Below, piece after piece: positions 32,611 to 39,960 of a stretch of DNA of 40,012 nt. Position 1 is the stretch's first letter, and each line of letters begins with the position of its first letter. The DNA is from an uncultured bacterium (lineage in GTDB: Bacteria > Bacillota > Clostridia > Lachnospirales > Lachnospiraceae), in NCBI GenBank assembly GCA_947381965.1, contig CANCXX010000043.1, positions 1-40,012 of the forward strand, given 5' to 3'. The translations under genes and the position numbers were made by a program. The notes under the pieces are model-generated. The model was not told where the DNA came from and did not search any database. It was given only the letters and a program-made list of their open reading frames with translations.

Positions 32611-32646
32611 TACGCACGCGGGCACCTAAAGGAAGATTGTCAGCAG
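32606..32646 (+). repeat. Post-terminator element, copy 1
   Basis: The 41 nt beginning in the terminator T-run match 36984-37024 at 36 of 41 positions, including the invariant block GGAAGATTGTCAGCAG. No gene overlaps it. Confidence 0.75.
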
Positions 32647-32678
32647 AAGCGGAGGGCGCCCCACGTACACATAGGTAA

Positions 32679-32735
32679 TGCCCGCAGGTGTTTGCTGGAA
32701 AACCTATGGGACAAAGCTCCAGAAGCCTGCGGGCA
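32679..32735. other. Inverted repeat after the FliD-like gene
   Basis: TGCCCGCAGG (32679-32688) pairs perfectly with CCTGCGGGCA (32726-32735) around a 37-nt loop with further short pairing. It is located just beyond the stop codon of the minus-strand FliD-like gene. There is no T-run on the minus strand, so it is an mRNA-end or repeat structure of unclear role. Confidence 0.45.
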
Positions 32736-32750
32736 GTTTGAATTGTGTTG

Positions 32751-34058
32751 TCAACAGTAACTGTTAAACAGCATACCGCTGTAATTACTTGTCATATAAG
32801 GAGTTGCAAAATTCCTGCCTCCTGGTTTTTTGTAAGCTACCAGAGTTTTATCCACATATTCCATAGGATTTAGGGAAATCTGGTTGGTTTTGCGGAGAAT
32901 GGAATTTGTAAAGTCTTTCATTGTGGAAAGAGAGGATCTGTCCTTGTCGCCAAGAAGAGAATATTTAAACTGGTCGTCATCCAGTTTAAGCTGTCCGTTT
33001 TCCTCAAAACTAAATCCAAAGCTTTCCAGTTCCGGCTGATAGTGCCGGGAAATATGCTCCATTTCTTTAACCAGACGTCCGCTTCTGGGGTGAAGATCAA
33101 GATACTGGGAAGCCGAACGCATAAAATAGTTATAACCGTTTACCAGATTGCTTACATTTTCTGTCAGGGAGTCAAGATCTGTTTTTAAACCGATTTCAGC
33201 AGTTTCGCCTTCCATACTGCTAATGCCGTTTAAGGTAACCTCGTATGTCTTATTAATTGTAAAATGGTTGGAAGCAGCACTGTGGGGTTCTCCGTTTAGA
33301 AGAAACTCCGCATTGGAGGGAAGCCTTGAGATAAAGTCCAGACCCAGGTAATCTATTGTGCCTGCCCGTCTGCTTGTTTTATCGTCAGACGCATAAAAAA
33401 TATAATCCCGGCCGCCTTTTAATCCGCTTGAATTGGAAGTAAGGCGGAGAGAGGAATTGCCGTTTCCATCCTCCAAAACATCAGCCGTAATGCCGACTTC
33501 CGCATTCGTAATCAGACGCGCCAGCCGGTCCTGAAGTATCCGGTTGGTTTCCCCTTCATGTATGCTGTACTGGAATTCATAGCTTAAATCATTGATGGTC
33601 ATGTCAAAGGAATAAGCATCAGGTTCTAACTCAATACGGGCGTCCGAAGGAAGGAAGGTGCCTAAGTTTACCTGATTGGAAGCTAAGGCAGTTACTTCTA
33701 TATTATAAGATGGTGCAGGACCTTCGGTAACGCCTTCTCCCACGTAGGAAGCGCTGACAATTTCCTCATTGCTGGAATAAGCAGATTTCTTTCCAAGCAT
33801 TTCCCGCTCGTCAAGTCCGCCTAAGGAGGCGATGGTGTTGCGCAGGGCCCGTGCGTTTTCCTTAAGGTTGACGGCAAATTCGCGGGACTCATTGCTGGAA
33901 TCCAGCATGTATAAGGGAGAATCCTTATTAAGTTTTACAATAGAGTTATAAATGCTGCGCAGCTCACTCTTTTTATGGGTGTCGTACCGAGTGGTTTTAG
34001 GCGCATAAGTAGTTAAATAATGGTTATAAACAGTGTTAAGTGCCACACTATATGCCAT
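32751..34058 (-). CDS. FliD-like (flagellar cap-related) protein
   Basis: The 435-residue protein has features of flagellar hook-associated protein 2. It has an N-terminal coiled region with YNSIVKLNKDSPLYMLD, then YNIEVTALASNQVNLGTF as the strand preceding the D2 domains, two or more beta domains with NGEPHSAASNHFTINKTYEV, and a C-terminal helix region LTENVSNLVNGYNYFMRSAS. True FliD is usually longer and ends in a coiled coil; this one ends NYSGMLFNSYC with a terminal cysteine. No signal peptide is present, as expected for type III flagellar export. AAAGGAGGGG precedes ATG. No flagellar gene neighbours it. It may be an orphan cap or a divergent surface protein. Confidence 0.55.
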   Translation of the reverse strand: MAYSVALNTVYNHYLTTYAPKTTRYDTHKKSELRSIYNSIVKLNKDSPLYMLDSSNESREFAVNLKENARALRNTIASLGGLDEREMLGKKSAYSSNEEIVSASYVGEGVTEGPAPSYNIEVTALASNQVNLGTFLPSDARIELEPDAYSFDMTINDLSYEFQYSIHEGETNRILQDRLARLITNAEVGITADVLEDGNGNSSLRLTSNSSGLKGGRDYIFYASDDKTSRRAGTIDYLGLDFISRLPSNAEFLLNGEPHSAASNHFTINKTYEVTLNGISSMEGETAEIGLKTDLDSLTENVSNLVNGYNYFMRSASQYLDLHPRSGRLVKEMEHISRHYQPELESFGFSFEENGQLKLDDDQFKYSLLGDKDRSSLSTMKDFTNSILRKTNQISLNPMEYVDKTLVAYKKPGGRNFATPYMTSNYSGMLFNSYC

Positions 34059-34123
34059 AGTTTGCCCCTCCTTTCTTCCATGAATTCACTGCAGGCCGGA
34101 GTTTATAGTCTTGCAGCGTTTTA

Positions 34124-34142
34124 TATGCAGAAAATCTGCATA
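34124..34142. other. Palindromic hairpin upstream of the FliD-like gene
   Basis: TATGCAGA (34124-34131) pairs with TCTGCATA (34135-34142) around AAA. It lies in the predicted leader of the minus-strand FliD-like transcript and could be a leader hairpin or regulator site. Confidence 0.35.
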
Positions 34143-34250
34143 CCGCCAATACCGTTTGGCTGTGAATCCCTTACAAATCCGCATACAGACAAAAAAATAC
34201 GAAATCTGCTTTTCTTCTTATCATATGCGGTATCCGCAAGGGAATTTCCT

Positions 34251-34277
34251 TTATCAGGGCATAATATCCTACTTTTA
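34251..34277 (-). promoter_or_regulatory. Possible sigma-28 (flagellar) promoter of the FliD-like gene
   Basis: On the minus strand TAAA (34274-34277) is followed after exactly 15 bp by CCTGATAA (34251-34258), compared with the flagellar consensus TAAA-N15-GCCGATAA, a six of eight match. It lies about 190 bp upstream of the start codon. Nothing else in the 413-bp gap 34059-34471 looks like a gene on this strand. Confidence 0.4.
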
Positions 34278-34358
34278 TAAAATAATTTTATCATGGGCAT
34301 GAGACACTTACAATAGGAGAAAAGTACAAAATATGGCAGAAAATTTGTAATATTTTAG

Positions 34359-34387
34359 TTGACTTGGATGCAGGGCTGTGATATAGT
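34359..34387 (+). promoter_or_regulatory. Promoter of rpmG-secE-nusG
   Basis: TTGACT (34359-34364) and TATAGT (34382-34387) have a 17-bp spacer. The upstream context TTTTAGTTGACT resembles the promoter at 39932 near rpoB. Confidence 0.8.
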
Positions 34388-34397
34388 TATCAAAAAG

Positions 34398-34422
34398 AAA
34401 AAGAGATACAGCTCTTTTTTTT
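34398..34422 (+). terminator. Promoter-proximal terminator (attenuator) before rpmG
   Basis: AAAAAGAG (34398-34405) pairs with CTCTTTTT (34412-34419) around a 6-nt loop and ends in eight T. It lies only about 5-10 nt after the predicted start, so it may regulate elongation of the rpmG-secE-nusG mRNA. A direct repeat TTATGCTCAAAA follows it. Confidence 0.5.
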
Positions 34423-34471
34423 ATGCTCAAAATTATGCTCAAAAATCCGGTAAAAGATTGGAGGAAACATC

Positions 34472-34621
34472 ATGCGTACAAGAATTACACTGGCATGTAC
34501 AGAATGTAAACAGAGAAACTACAATACTACAAAAGATAAGAAGACACATCCGGACAGGATGGAAATCAGAAAGTATTGCAGATTCTGCAGAACTCATACA
34601 GTACACAAAGAAACCAAATAA
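34472..34621 (+). CDS. rpmG: 50S ribosomal protein L33
   Basis: The 49-residue basic protein begins [18 protein letters not shown] and continues [19 protein letters not shown]. Two Cys pairs, CTEC and CRFC, mark the zinc-binding form of L33. GGAGG lies 9 bases before ATG. Its place directly before secE and nusG is the standard Firmicutes order. It is part of the large ribosomal subunit near the E site. Confidence 0.95.
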   Translation: MRTRITLACTECKQRNYNTTKDKKTHPDRMEIRKYCRFCRTHTVHKETK

Positions 34622-34649
34622 TCCCGTAGGCGTCTGAAAGGAGTTAAAG

Positions 34650-34886
34650 ATGGCAGATACTGCTAAAAATGAAAAAACAGCAAAAGCTGCAAAACCGTCA
34701 AAGCAGACGAAACCGAGTTTTTTTAAAGGTGTTGAAGCTGAATTTAAAAAGATCTCATGGCCGGACAAGGATTCCCTTATCAAACAGTCTGTTGCAGTTG
34801 TCTGTATTTCGGTTGTTCTGGGAGCAGTGATTGCGGTACTGGATTTTTTGATGCAGTACGGCGTGGATTTCCTGACAAGTCTGTAG
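34650..34886 (+). CDS. secE: Preprotein translocase subunit SecE
   Basis: The 78-residue single-span membrane protein has a Lys-rich N-terminus, then the conserved amphipathic motif FFKGVEAEFKKISWPDKDSL and one membrane helix (about residues 46-66, SVAVVCISVVLGAVIAVLDF). It clamps SecY in the protein-conducting channel. It lies 28 bp after rpmG and 15 bp before nusG, as in most bacteria. Confidence 0.96.
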   Translation: MADTAKNEKTAKAAKPSKQTKPSFFKGVEAEFKKISWPDKDSLIKQSVAVVCISVVLGAVIAVLDFLMQYGVDFLTSL

Positions 34887-34901
34887 GGTGAGGGTGATTG
34901 T

Positions 34902-35420
34902 ATGGCAGAGGCGAACTGGTATGTAGTGCATACGTATTCCGGGTATGAAAATAAGGTGAAAGCCAATATTGAAAAAACGATTGAAAACAGACATCTTGAG
35001 GATGAAATTCTTGAAGTGCGGGTGCCCATGCAGGATGTGGTGGAGCTGAAGAACGGCGCAAAGAAAACTGTCCAGAAGAAGATGTTTCCGGGATATGTTT
35101 TAATTAATATGATTATGAATGATGACACATGGTACGTAGTCCGCAACACCAGAGGCGTGACAGGATTTGTAGGCCCCGGAAGCAAACCGGTTCCTCTGAC
35201 AGAAGCGGAAATGAAGCCTCTCGGAATCAAAACGGAGAATATTTCCGTGGATTTTGCAGAAGGAGATACAATTGCTGTTGTGGCAGGCGTGTGGAAAGAT
35301 ACCGTCGGCGTGGTCCAGAGAATGGATTTTGGCAAACAGACGGCAACAATCAACGTGGAACTGTTTGGAAGGGAAACTCCTGTGGAAATCAGTTTCGCGG
35401 AAGTAAGGAAAATGTCATAG
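34902..35420 (+). CDS. nusG: Transcription termination/antitermination factor NusG
   Basis: The 172-residue protein has the NGN domain, with NWYVVHTYSGYENKVKANIE, MFPGYVLINMIMNDDTWYVV and RNTRGVTGFVG, and the C-terminal KOW domain with FAEGDTIAVVAGVWKDTVGV. It binds RNA polymerase near the clamp and modulates pausing and coupling with translation. The lengths of both domains are normal. It is the third gene of the rpmG-secE-nusG transcript. Confidence 0.97.
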   Translation: MAEANWYVVHTYSGYENKVKANIEKTIENRHLEDEILEVRVPMQDVVELKNGAKKTVQKKMFPGYVLINMIMNDDTWYVVRNTRGVTGFVGPGSKPVPLTEAEMKPLGIKTENISVDFAEGDTIAVVAGVWKDTVGVVQRMDFGKQTATINVELFGRETPVEISFAEVRKMS

Positions 35421-35716
35421 GGATATTTATAGCAGATAAGTGTGTAGGGCACAGTGATTTTTAAACACGCTCTGGCGCGGGAATGGGTCTGCTTATAAAT
35501 ATAGAGTAACTTTACAAAAAGTCTGTATATATACAGGCTGTGGGAGCAGAAGGATTTTCTGCGCCATACCACGATGCAGCCGCCTTTAAAGGAAAGCCAG
35601 CTGCCCCTTTGCACAGGATACGGGCCGCAGCCGGATAGCAGTTAGAAAAATGAAGATTTCCGGTTTCCCAGGTTTTTTCAAAGAGACGGTGGAAGCATTA
35701 TAATAGGAGGTGCCAC
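35421..35716 (+). promoter_or_regulatory. Structured leader between nusG and rplK
   Basis: This 296-bp gap contains no gene. It holds several RNA hairpins: the perfect palindrome CTGTATATATACAG at 35523-35536, GCAGAA (35546-35551) with TTCTGC (35557-35562), and GC-rich arms about 35575-35645. It ends AGGAGG before rplK. rplK-rplA mRNAs are commonly autoregulated by L1 binding to a structured leader. I infer such a role here but cannot match a defined family. Confidence 0.45.
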
Positions 35717-36142
35717 ATGGCAAAAAAAGTAGAAGGATATATCAAATTGCAAATCCCTGCCGGGAAAGCGACACCAGCGCCCCCGGTTGGTCCTGCACTT
35801 GGACAGCACGGGGTTAACATTGTTGAATTTACCAAACAGTTCAACGCAAGAACAGCTGACAAGGGTGACGTAATCATCCCTGTAGTTATCACGGTATATG
35901 CAGACAGAAGTTTCAGTTTTGTTACGAAAACTCCTCCTGCTGCAGTACTTCTTAAGAAGGCCTGCAATATTAAGTCAGGTTCCGCAGTGCCGAATAAAAC
36001 AAAGGTTGCGTCTATTTCCAAAGCAAAGCTTCAGGAAATTGCGGAAATGAAGATGCCTGACCTGAATGCGGCAAGTCTGGAAGCTGCAATGAGCATGATT
36101 GCCGGCACAGCAAGAAGTATGGGTATCACAGTAGAGGACTAA
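35717..36142 (+). CDS. rplK: 50S ribosomal protein L11
   Basis: The 141-residue protein has the L11 N-terminal domain [20 protein letters not shown], then [17 protein letters not shown], and a C-terminal rRNA-binding domain ending [11 protein letters not shown]-like (here [12 protein letters not shown]). It binds the GTPase-associated centre of 23S rRNA. AGGAGG is present 7 bases before ATG. Confidence 0.97.
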   Translation: MAKKVEGYIKLQIPAGKATPAPPVGPALGQHGVNIVEFTKQFNARTADKGDVIIPVVITVYADRSFSFVTKTPPAAVLLKKACNIKSGSAVPNKTKVASISKAKLQEIAEMKMPDLNAASLEAAMSMIAGTARSMGITVED

Positions 36143-36243
36143 ACTAATAAATTTGGAAAACTGGGAGACACAAACGAGCGGAAAGACGGGAAGAAAGCCT
36201 GTATTTTCTGTCAGTGTCGTTGGAACCATAGGAGGAATTGATA

Positions 36244-36933
36244 ATGAAACATGGAAAGAAATATGTAGAGGCTGCAAAGCAGGTTGACCGTGCGGCCACA
36301 TATGAGCCTATTGACGCAATTGCCCTTGCAAAGAAAACAGCAGTTGCCAAGTTTGACGAGACAATTGAAGTCCATATCAGAACAGGCTGCGATGGACGTC
36401 ATGCAGAACAGCAGGTGCGAGGCGCGGTTGTACTGCCTAACGGAACCGGAAGAAGCGTTAAGGTGCTGGTATTTGCAAAAGGCGACAAATTAAATGAGGC
36501 AGAGGCAGCAGGCGCTGATTATGTAGGTGGGGATGAGCTGATCCCTAAAATCCAGAATGACGGCTGGCTGGACTTTGATGTTGTAGTTGCTACTCCTGAC
36601 ATGATGGGTATTGTTGGACGTCTTGGTAAGGTTTTGGGACCCAAGGGTCTGATGCCTAACCCAAAGGCAGGCACCGTTACCATGGATGTGACCAAAGCTA
36701 TCAATGATATTAAAGCTGGTAAAATTGAGTACAGACTTGATAAGACGAACATTATCCATGCACCGATTGGAAAGGCTTCCTTTACAGAAGAAAAACTGCA
36801 GGAAAACTTTAATGCCCTGATGGAGGCGATTGTTAAGGCAAGACCTTCAGCGCTTAAGGGACAGTATTTAAAGAGCATCACACTTACTTCTACCATGGGA
36901 CCTGGCATAAAAGTCAGTGTTGCTAAATTTTAA
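36244..36933 (+). CDS. rplA: 50S ribosomal protein L1
   Basis: The 229-residue protein has the L1 hallmarks [40 protein letters not shown] and [20 protein letters not shown]. It forms the L1 stalk and in many bacteria represses its own operon. ATG 36244 follows AGGAGG by 8 bases; a TTG two codons earlier is too close to the SD. A terminator directly follows, so rplK-rplA form one unit separate from rplJ-rplL. Confidence 0.96.
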   Translation: MKHGKKYVEAAKQVDRAATYEPIDAIALAKKTAVAKFDETIEVHIRTGCDGRHAEQQVRGAVVLPNGTGRSVKVLVFAKGDKLNEAEAAGADYVGGDELIPKIQNDGWLDFDVVVATPDMMGIVGRLGKVLGPKGLMPNPKAGTVTMDVTKAINDIKAGKIEYRLDKTNIIHAPIGKASFTEEKLQENFNALMEAIVKARPSALKGQYLKSITLTSTMGPGIKVSVAKF

Positions 36934-36955
36934 TCTCTACCGGATTGAAAAATGG

Positions 36956-36989
36956 ACCGGCGTGCAAAAACACTGCATGCCGGTTTTTT
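36956..36989 (+). terminator. Terminator after rplA
   Basis: ACCGGCGTGCA (36956-36966) pairs with TGCATGCCGGT (36974-36984), with one G-U pair, and six T follow. It separates rplK-rplA from the CapA-family gene. Confidence 0.85.
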
Positions 36990-37024
36990 ATGCACACAGG
37001 CACCCAGAGGAAGATTGTCAGCAG
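36984..37024 (+). repeat. Post-terminator element, copy 2
   Basis: It starts in the rplA terminator T-run and matches 32606-32646 at 36 of 41 positions, with the shared block GGAAGATTGTCAGCAG. It has the same orientation relative to its terminator as copy 1. Confidence 0.75.
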
Positions 37025-37042
37025 GACCGCGGTAAACCATAT

Positions 37043-37070
37043 TTGCATATTTCGCAGAATATGTTATTCT
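37043..37070 (+). promoter_or_regulatory. Possible promoter of the CapA-family gene
   Basis: TTGCAT (37043-37048) and TATTCT (37065-37070) are separated by 16 bp. The -10 ends 6 bases before the likely ATG at 37077, so a transcript starting here would be leaderless or nearly so. Confidence 0.4.
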
Positions 37071-37076
37071 ATAGAT

Positions 37077-38414
37077 ATGAAAGCAAAAATAAAGAAACAA
37101 AAAATGAAAGTCAGAAAGAAACATACAGAAAGAAAACAAAAAAACGGGCCTTTTGCAATATTCTTACTTACATTCAGCCTGGTTGTGTCTGTTGGAATTT
37201 TGGGACTTCTCGTTTCCCACGCATTGTCTGGAAAGGAAGCAGACAAAAACACGATAAAGGAAGGTCTGGGAAGTGAGCCTGACGGAAGCCGCTCTTTTTG
37301 GGAAAGTATTCCGGAGGGAAAGGAAGAAATAGCGGAAACAATGGCGGGGATAGATAAAGAACCGCCGGAAGCAAATGTGCCTTCCCGGTACGGGGATGTG
37401 TTGGCGGACGAAGCCTACATGAAGGAAAATCGTATCCTTGCATGGGAGGCAGGCAGCAGCGATGAAGTGACCATTGGATTCGCCGGCGATATTCTAATGG
37501 ATGATGAATATGCAATTATGGCAAAATTTTTAAGCAGAGGCGGAAAAATAGAAAATGGAATTTCACCGGCACTGCTTGAAAAAATGCGGGGCGCCGATAT
37601 TATGGTGGTGAATAACGAATTCCCTTATACAAACAGGGGAACGCCTACAGAAGGAAAAACCTTTACTTTCCGGGCGGATGTGGATACGGTGGGCTATCTT
37701 CATGACATGGGAGCGGATGTGGCGGTTCTTGCCAATAATCATATTTATGATTTTGGGGAAACAGGACTTCTGGATACACTGGACACTTTGGAGGCGGCTG
37801 GCATACCCGGCATCGGTGCAGGAAGAAATTTAAAGGAAGCGTCAGCGCCTTTGTATTTTATTGTAAATGATATGAAAATTGCAATTGTGGCGGCGACCCA
37901 GATTGAACGGCTTGAACCGCCGGATACCAGGGGAGCCACAGAAAATGGTGCAGGCGTTTTTAGGTGTCTGGACCCGGCAAGGTTATATGAGACGGTAAAA
38001 ATGGCAAAGGAAAACAGTGACTTTGTCATCGTATATATTCACTGGGGAACGGAAAATCAGGCCCAGCCGGACTGGAGGCAGCTGGAACAGGCGCCTGGGC
38101 TTGCCCAGGCAGGGGCGGACCTGATTATCGGGGATCATCCCCACTGTCTTCAAGGTATCACTTACTGTGGAGAGGTGCCTGTGATTTACAGCCTTGGGAA
38201 CTTCTGGTTTAATTCTAAAACGATGGATACGGGGATGGTTCAGGTGACAATAGGACAAGACGGACTGCGGGCTTTTCAGTTTATACCAGCCATCCAGTCA
38301 GGCTGTCAGGTGGACATGGCATTTGGAGAGGAAAAGGAGAGAATACTTGCCTATATGCGCGACCTGTCGCCGGGTGTGGCAATTGATGGGGAAGGGTTTG
38401 TGAGCAGACAGTAG
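37077..38414 (+). CDS. CapA-family metallophosphatase-like envelope protein
   Basis: The 445-residue protein has a Lys-rich N-terminus and one membrane anchor (about residues 24-47, FAIFLLTFSLVVSVGILGLL), then an external CapA domain. EVTIGFAGDILMDD, MVVNNEFPYTNRGTP, LANNHIYDFGETGLLDTLDT, YIHWGTENQAQPD and LIIGDHPHCLQG are the metal-binding motifs of this calcineurin-like family, related to the poly-gamma-glutamate synthesis protein CapA. No capB/capC genes are adjacent. An upstream frame extension runs into the terminator of rplA and is rejected. There is no SD before ATG 37077, so initiation may be leaderless. Its place between rplA and rplJ interrupts the usual ribosomal order. Confidence 0.8.
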   Translation: MKAKIKKQKMKVRKKHTERKQKNGPFAIFLLTFSLVVSVGILGLLVSHALSGKEADKNTIKEGLGSEPDGSRSFWESIPEGKEEIAETMAGIDKEPPEANVPSRYGDVLADEAYMKENRILAWEAGSSDEVTIGFAGDILMDDEYAIMAKFLSRGGKIENGISPALLEKMRGADIMVVNNEFPYTNRGTPTEGKTFTFRADVDTVGYLHDMGADVAVLANNHIYDFGETGLLDTLDTLEAAGIPGIGAGRNLKEASAPLYFIVNDMKIAIVAATQIERLEPPDTRGATENGAGVFRCLDPARLYETVKMAKENSDFVIVYIHWGTENQAQPDWRQLEQAPGLAQAGADLIIGDHPHCLQGITYCGEVPVIYSLGNFWFNSKTMDTGMVQVTIGQDGLRAFQFIPAIQSGCQVDMAFGEEKERILAYMRDLSPGVAIDGEGFVSRQ

Positions 38415-38476
38415 CGCCATACATACGATAAGTAATAATTTTGAAAATTATTTCCCCAGGGAAACATGAAATAATG

Positions 38477-38505
38477 TTGACAGAATGCCGCATATGTGCT
38501 ATTTT
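38477..38505 (+). promoter_or_regulatory. Promoter of rplJ-rplL
   Basis: TTGACA (38477-38482) and TATTTT (38500-38505) have a 17-bp spacer. The L10 leader begins directly downstream. Confidence 0.8.
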
Positions 38506-38511
38506 ATAAAA

Positions 38512-38646
38512 GGTCGTACAGACCATGCCGAAGACAGCAGGTGCCTGATCCGGAAACGGAAGAGGGCGTAAGCAATGAATATTCGCCTGCCGAGGAGAAG
38601 AGTTTACAGAGTATTTGTGCCCTTCCGTCTTTGGAAGGGCTTTTTT
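38512..38646 (+). promoter_or_regulatory. Ribosomal protein L10 leader
   Basis: The leader has the signature of the L10/L12-binding element: CCGAAGACAGCAGG near 38527-38540, paired with CGCCTGCCGAGGAG near 38584-38597, which supply the kink-turn and T-loop-like bulge. A terminator hairpin follows at 38619-38640. The L10-(L12)4 complex is known to bind this leader in bacteria and lower expression of rplJ-rplL. Confidence 0.85.
38619..38646 (+). terminator. Attenuator terminator in the L10 leader
   Basis: GCCCTTCC (38619-38626) pairs with GGAAGGGC (38633-38640) and six T follow (38641-38646). It lies about 100 bp upstream of rplJ, so it controls read-through into the operon. Confidence 0.85.
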
Positions 38647-38744
38647 ATTCAATAAGCTGCGCCCAAAGCGTGACAGCATTGAACACAGAGCGCGTATGCG
38701 TTATCTTCCTTTTCGGCGTAAAAATCTAACAGGAGGTAAAGAAA

Positions 38745-39284
38745 GTGGCTAAAGTTGAGATGAAACAACCTGTCGTTGATGAAATTTCTGCCAGTATTAA
38801 AGACGCACAGTCTGTGGTTCTTGTTGATTACCGCGGTCTGACAGTGGAACAGGATACCAAGCTTCGCCAGCAGCTGCGTGAAGCGGGCATCACTTATAAG
38901 GTTTACAAGAACACAATGATGAACTTCGCATTTAAGGGAACTGATTGCGAATGCCTTTCCCACTATCTGGAAGGTCCCAGCGCAATTGCAATTTCCACAA
39001 CAGACGCGACAGCGCCTGCAAGAGTTCTCTGCAATTTTGCAAAGGGAGCGGACAAGCTGGAAATCAAGGGCGGTATCGTTGAAGGCACAGAGTATGATGC
39101 ACAGGGCATTGCAGAAATAGCAAAGATCCCTTCAAGGGAAGAACTGCTTGGCAGACTGTTTGGAAGTATGCAGTCTCCTATTACAAACTTTGCACGTGTA
39201 ATTAAGCAGATTGCTGAAAAAGACGGCGAAGGGCCTGCAGCAGAAGAGGCTCCGGCACAGGAAGCAGCGCCAGCGGCAGAATAA
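38745..39284 (+). CDS. rplJ: 50S ribosomal protein L10
   Basis: The 179-residue protein has the N-terminal rRNA-binding domain of L10 (VVLVDYRGLTVEQDTKLRQQ, YKVYKNTMMNFAFKG) and a C-terminal helix that carries L7/L12 dimers. The Ala/Glu/Pro-rich end (PAAEEAPAQEAAPAAE) is a flexible extension. The start is GTG after AGGAGG. It anchors the stalk of the 50S subunit. Confidence 0.96.
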   Translation: MAKVEMKQPVVDEISASIKDAQSVVLVDYRGLTVEQDTKLRQQLREAGITYKVYKNTMMNFAFKGTDCECLSHYLEGPSAIAISTTDATAPARVLCNFAKGADKLEIKGGIVEGTEYDAQGIAEIAKIPSREELLGRLFGSMQSPITNFARVIKQIAEKDGEGPAAEEAPAQEAAPAAE

Positions 39285-39379
39285 AAAGATACCGGCTGCG
39301 CAGGCGTCGGATGCAGGCATGTGATTTATATCAGGAAAGAAAACAATTTTGAATGAATAATAAAATGGAGGAAATGAAA

Positions 39380-39757
39380 ATGGCTAAGTTATCCACACAG
39401 GAATTTATTGATGCTATCAAAGAGCTTACAGTATTAGAGTTAAATGACCTTGTAAAGGCTTGTGAAGAAGAGTTCGGCGTATCTGCAGCGGCAGGCGTTG
39501 TAGTTGCTGCAGCAGCTGGCGATGGCGCAGCACAGGAAGAAGAGAAGACAGAATTTGATGTTGAGCTGACAGAAGTTGGTCCTAACAAAGTTAAGGTTAT
39601 CAAGGTTGTACGTGAAGCTACCGGCCTTGGACTGAAAGAAGCAAAAGACCTTGTTGATTCCGCTCCTAAGAATGTAAAGGAAGGCGTATCTAAGGAAGAA
39701 GCTGAAGGAGTTAAGACAAAACTGGAAGCTGAAGGCGCTAAAGTGACCTTAAAATAA
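39380..39757 (+). CDS. rplL: 50S ribosomal protein L7/L12
   Basis: The 125-residue stalk protein has an N-terminal dimer domain ([20 protein letters not shown]), an Ala-rich hinge ([20 protein letters not shown]) and a C-terminal factor-binding domain with [20 protein letters not shown] and [18 protein letters not shown]. It recruits translation GTPases. ATG 39380 has GGAGGA 7 bases upstream; an in-frame ATG nine codons earlier lacks an SD and is rejected. Confidence 0.97.
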   Translation: MAKLSTQEFIDAIKELTVLELNDLVKACEEEFGVSAAAGVVVAAAAGDGAAQEEEKTEFDVELTEVGPNKVKVIKVVREATGLGLKEAKDLVDSAPKNVKEGVSKEEAEGVKTKLEAEGAKVTLK

Positions 39758-39784
39758 TCCTGAAAAGATTATCCATAGGGAAAA

Positions 39785-39823
39785 GGGCTGTGTACATACA
39801 TCAAAAGTACACAGCCCCTTTTT
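39785..39823 (+). terminator. Terminator after rplL
   Basis: GGGCTGTGTAC (39785-39795) pairs perfectly with GTACACAGCCC (39807-39817), followed by five T. The DNA directly after the T-run (TATGCGCAAAGGCGC) resembles the start of the post-terminator element at 32606 and 36984. Confidence 0.85.
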
Positions 39824-39931
39824 ATGCGCAAAGGCGCGTAGGGAAATCAGCGGCCTTGCTGCACGCGCCCTGCGCGGCAAGTAGTGGAATAGCTGTAAAA
39901 AATCAGTTGTAAAAAATTAGGAAAATATTAG

Positions 39932-39960
39932 TTGACTGGTTTTTGGGTTTGTAGTAGAAT
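39932..39960 (+). promoter_or_regulatory. Strong promoter near the right edge, probably for rpoB
   Basis: TTGACT (39932-39937) and TAGAAT (39955-39960) have a 17-bp spacer. Gene order in Firmicutes places rpoB next, outside the window. About 50 bp of leader is visible, with no start codon assigned. Confidence 0.7.

Noticed and set aside
34359-34637. Alternative frame overlapping rpmG
   Set aside because: The L33 frame (34472-34621) has conserved zinc cysteines and an SD; this one has neither.
34439-35614. Long open frame (391 codons) on the minus strand across rpmG, secE and nusG
   Set aside because: It lies opposite three well-recognised essential genes, has a low-complexity composition and no family resemblance, so it is a mirror frame.
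36945-37076. Upstream extension of the CapA-like protein
   Set aside because: It would translate the rplA terminator and the post-terminator element, and it puts 44 odd residues before a normal Lys-rich anchor start.
35717-39757. Possible tRNA or rRNA genes in the ribosomal protein region
   Set aside because: The gaps contain leaders, terminators and promoters only; no cloverleaf with GGTTCRA-type arms was seen.
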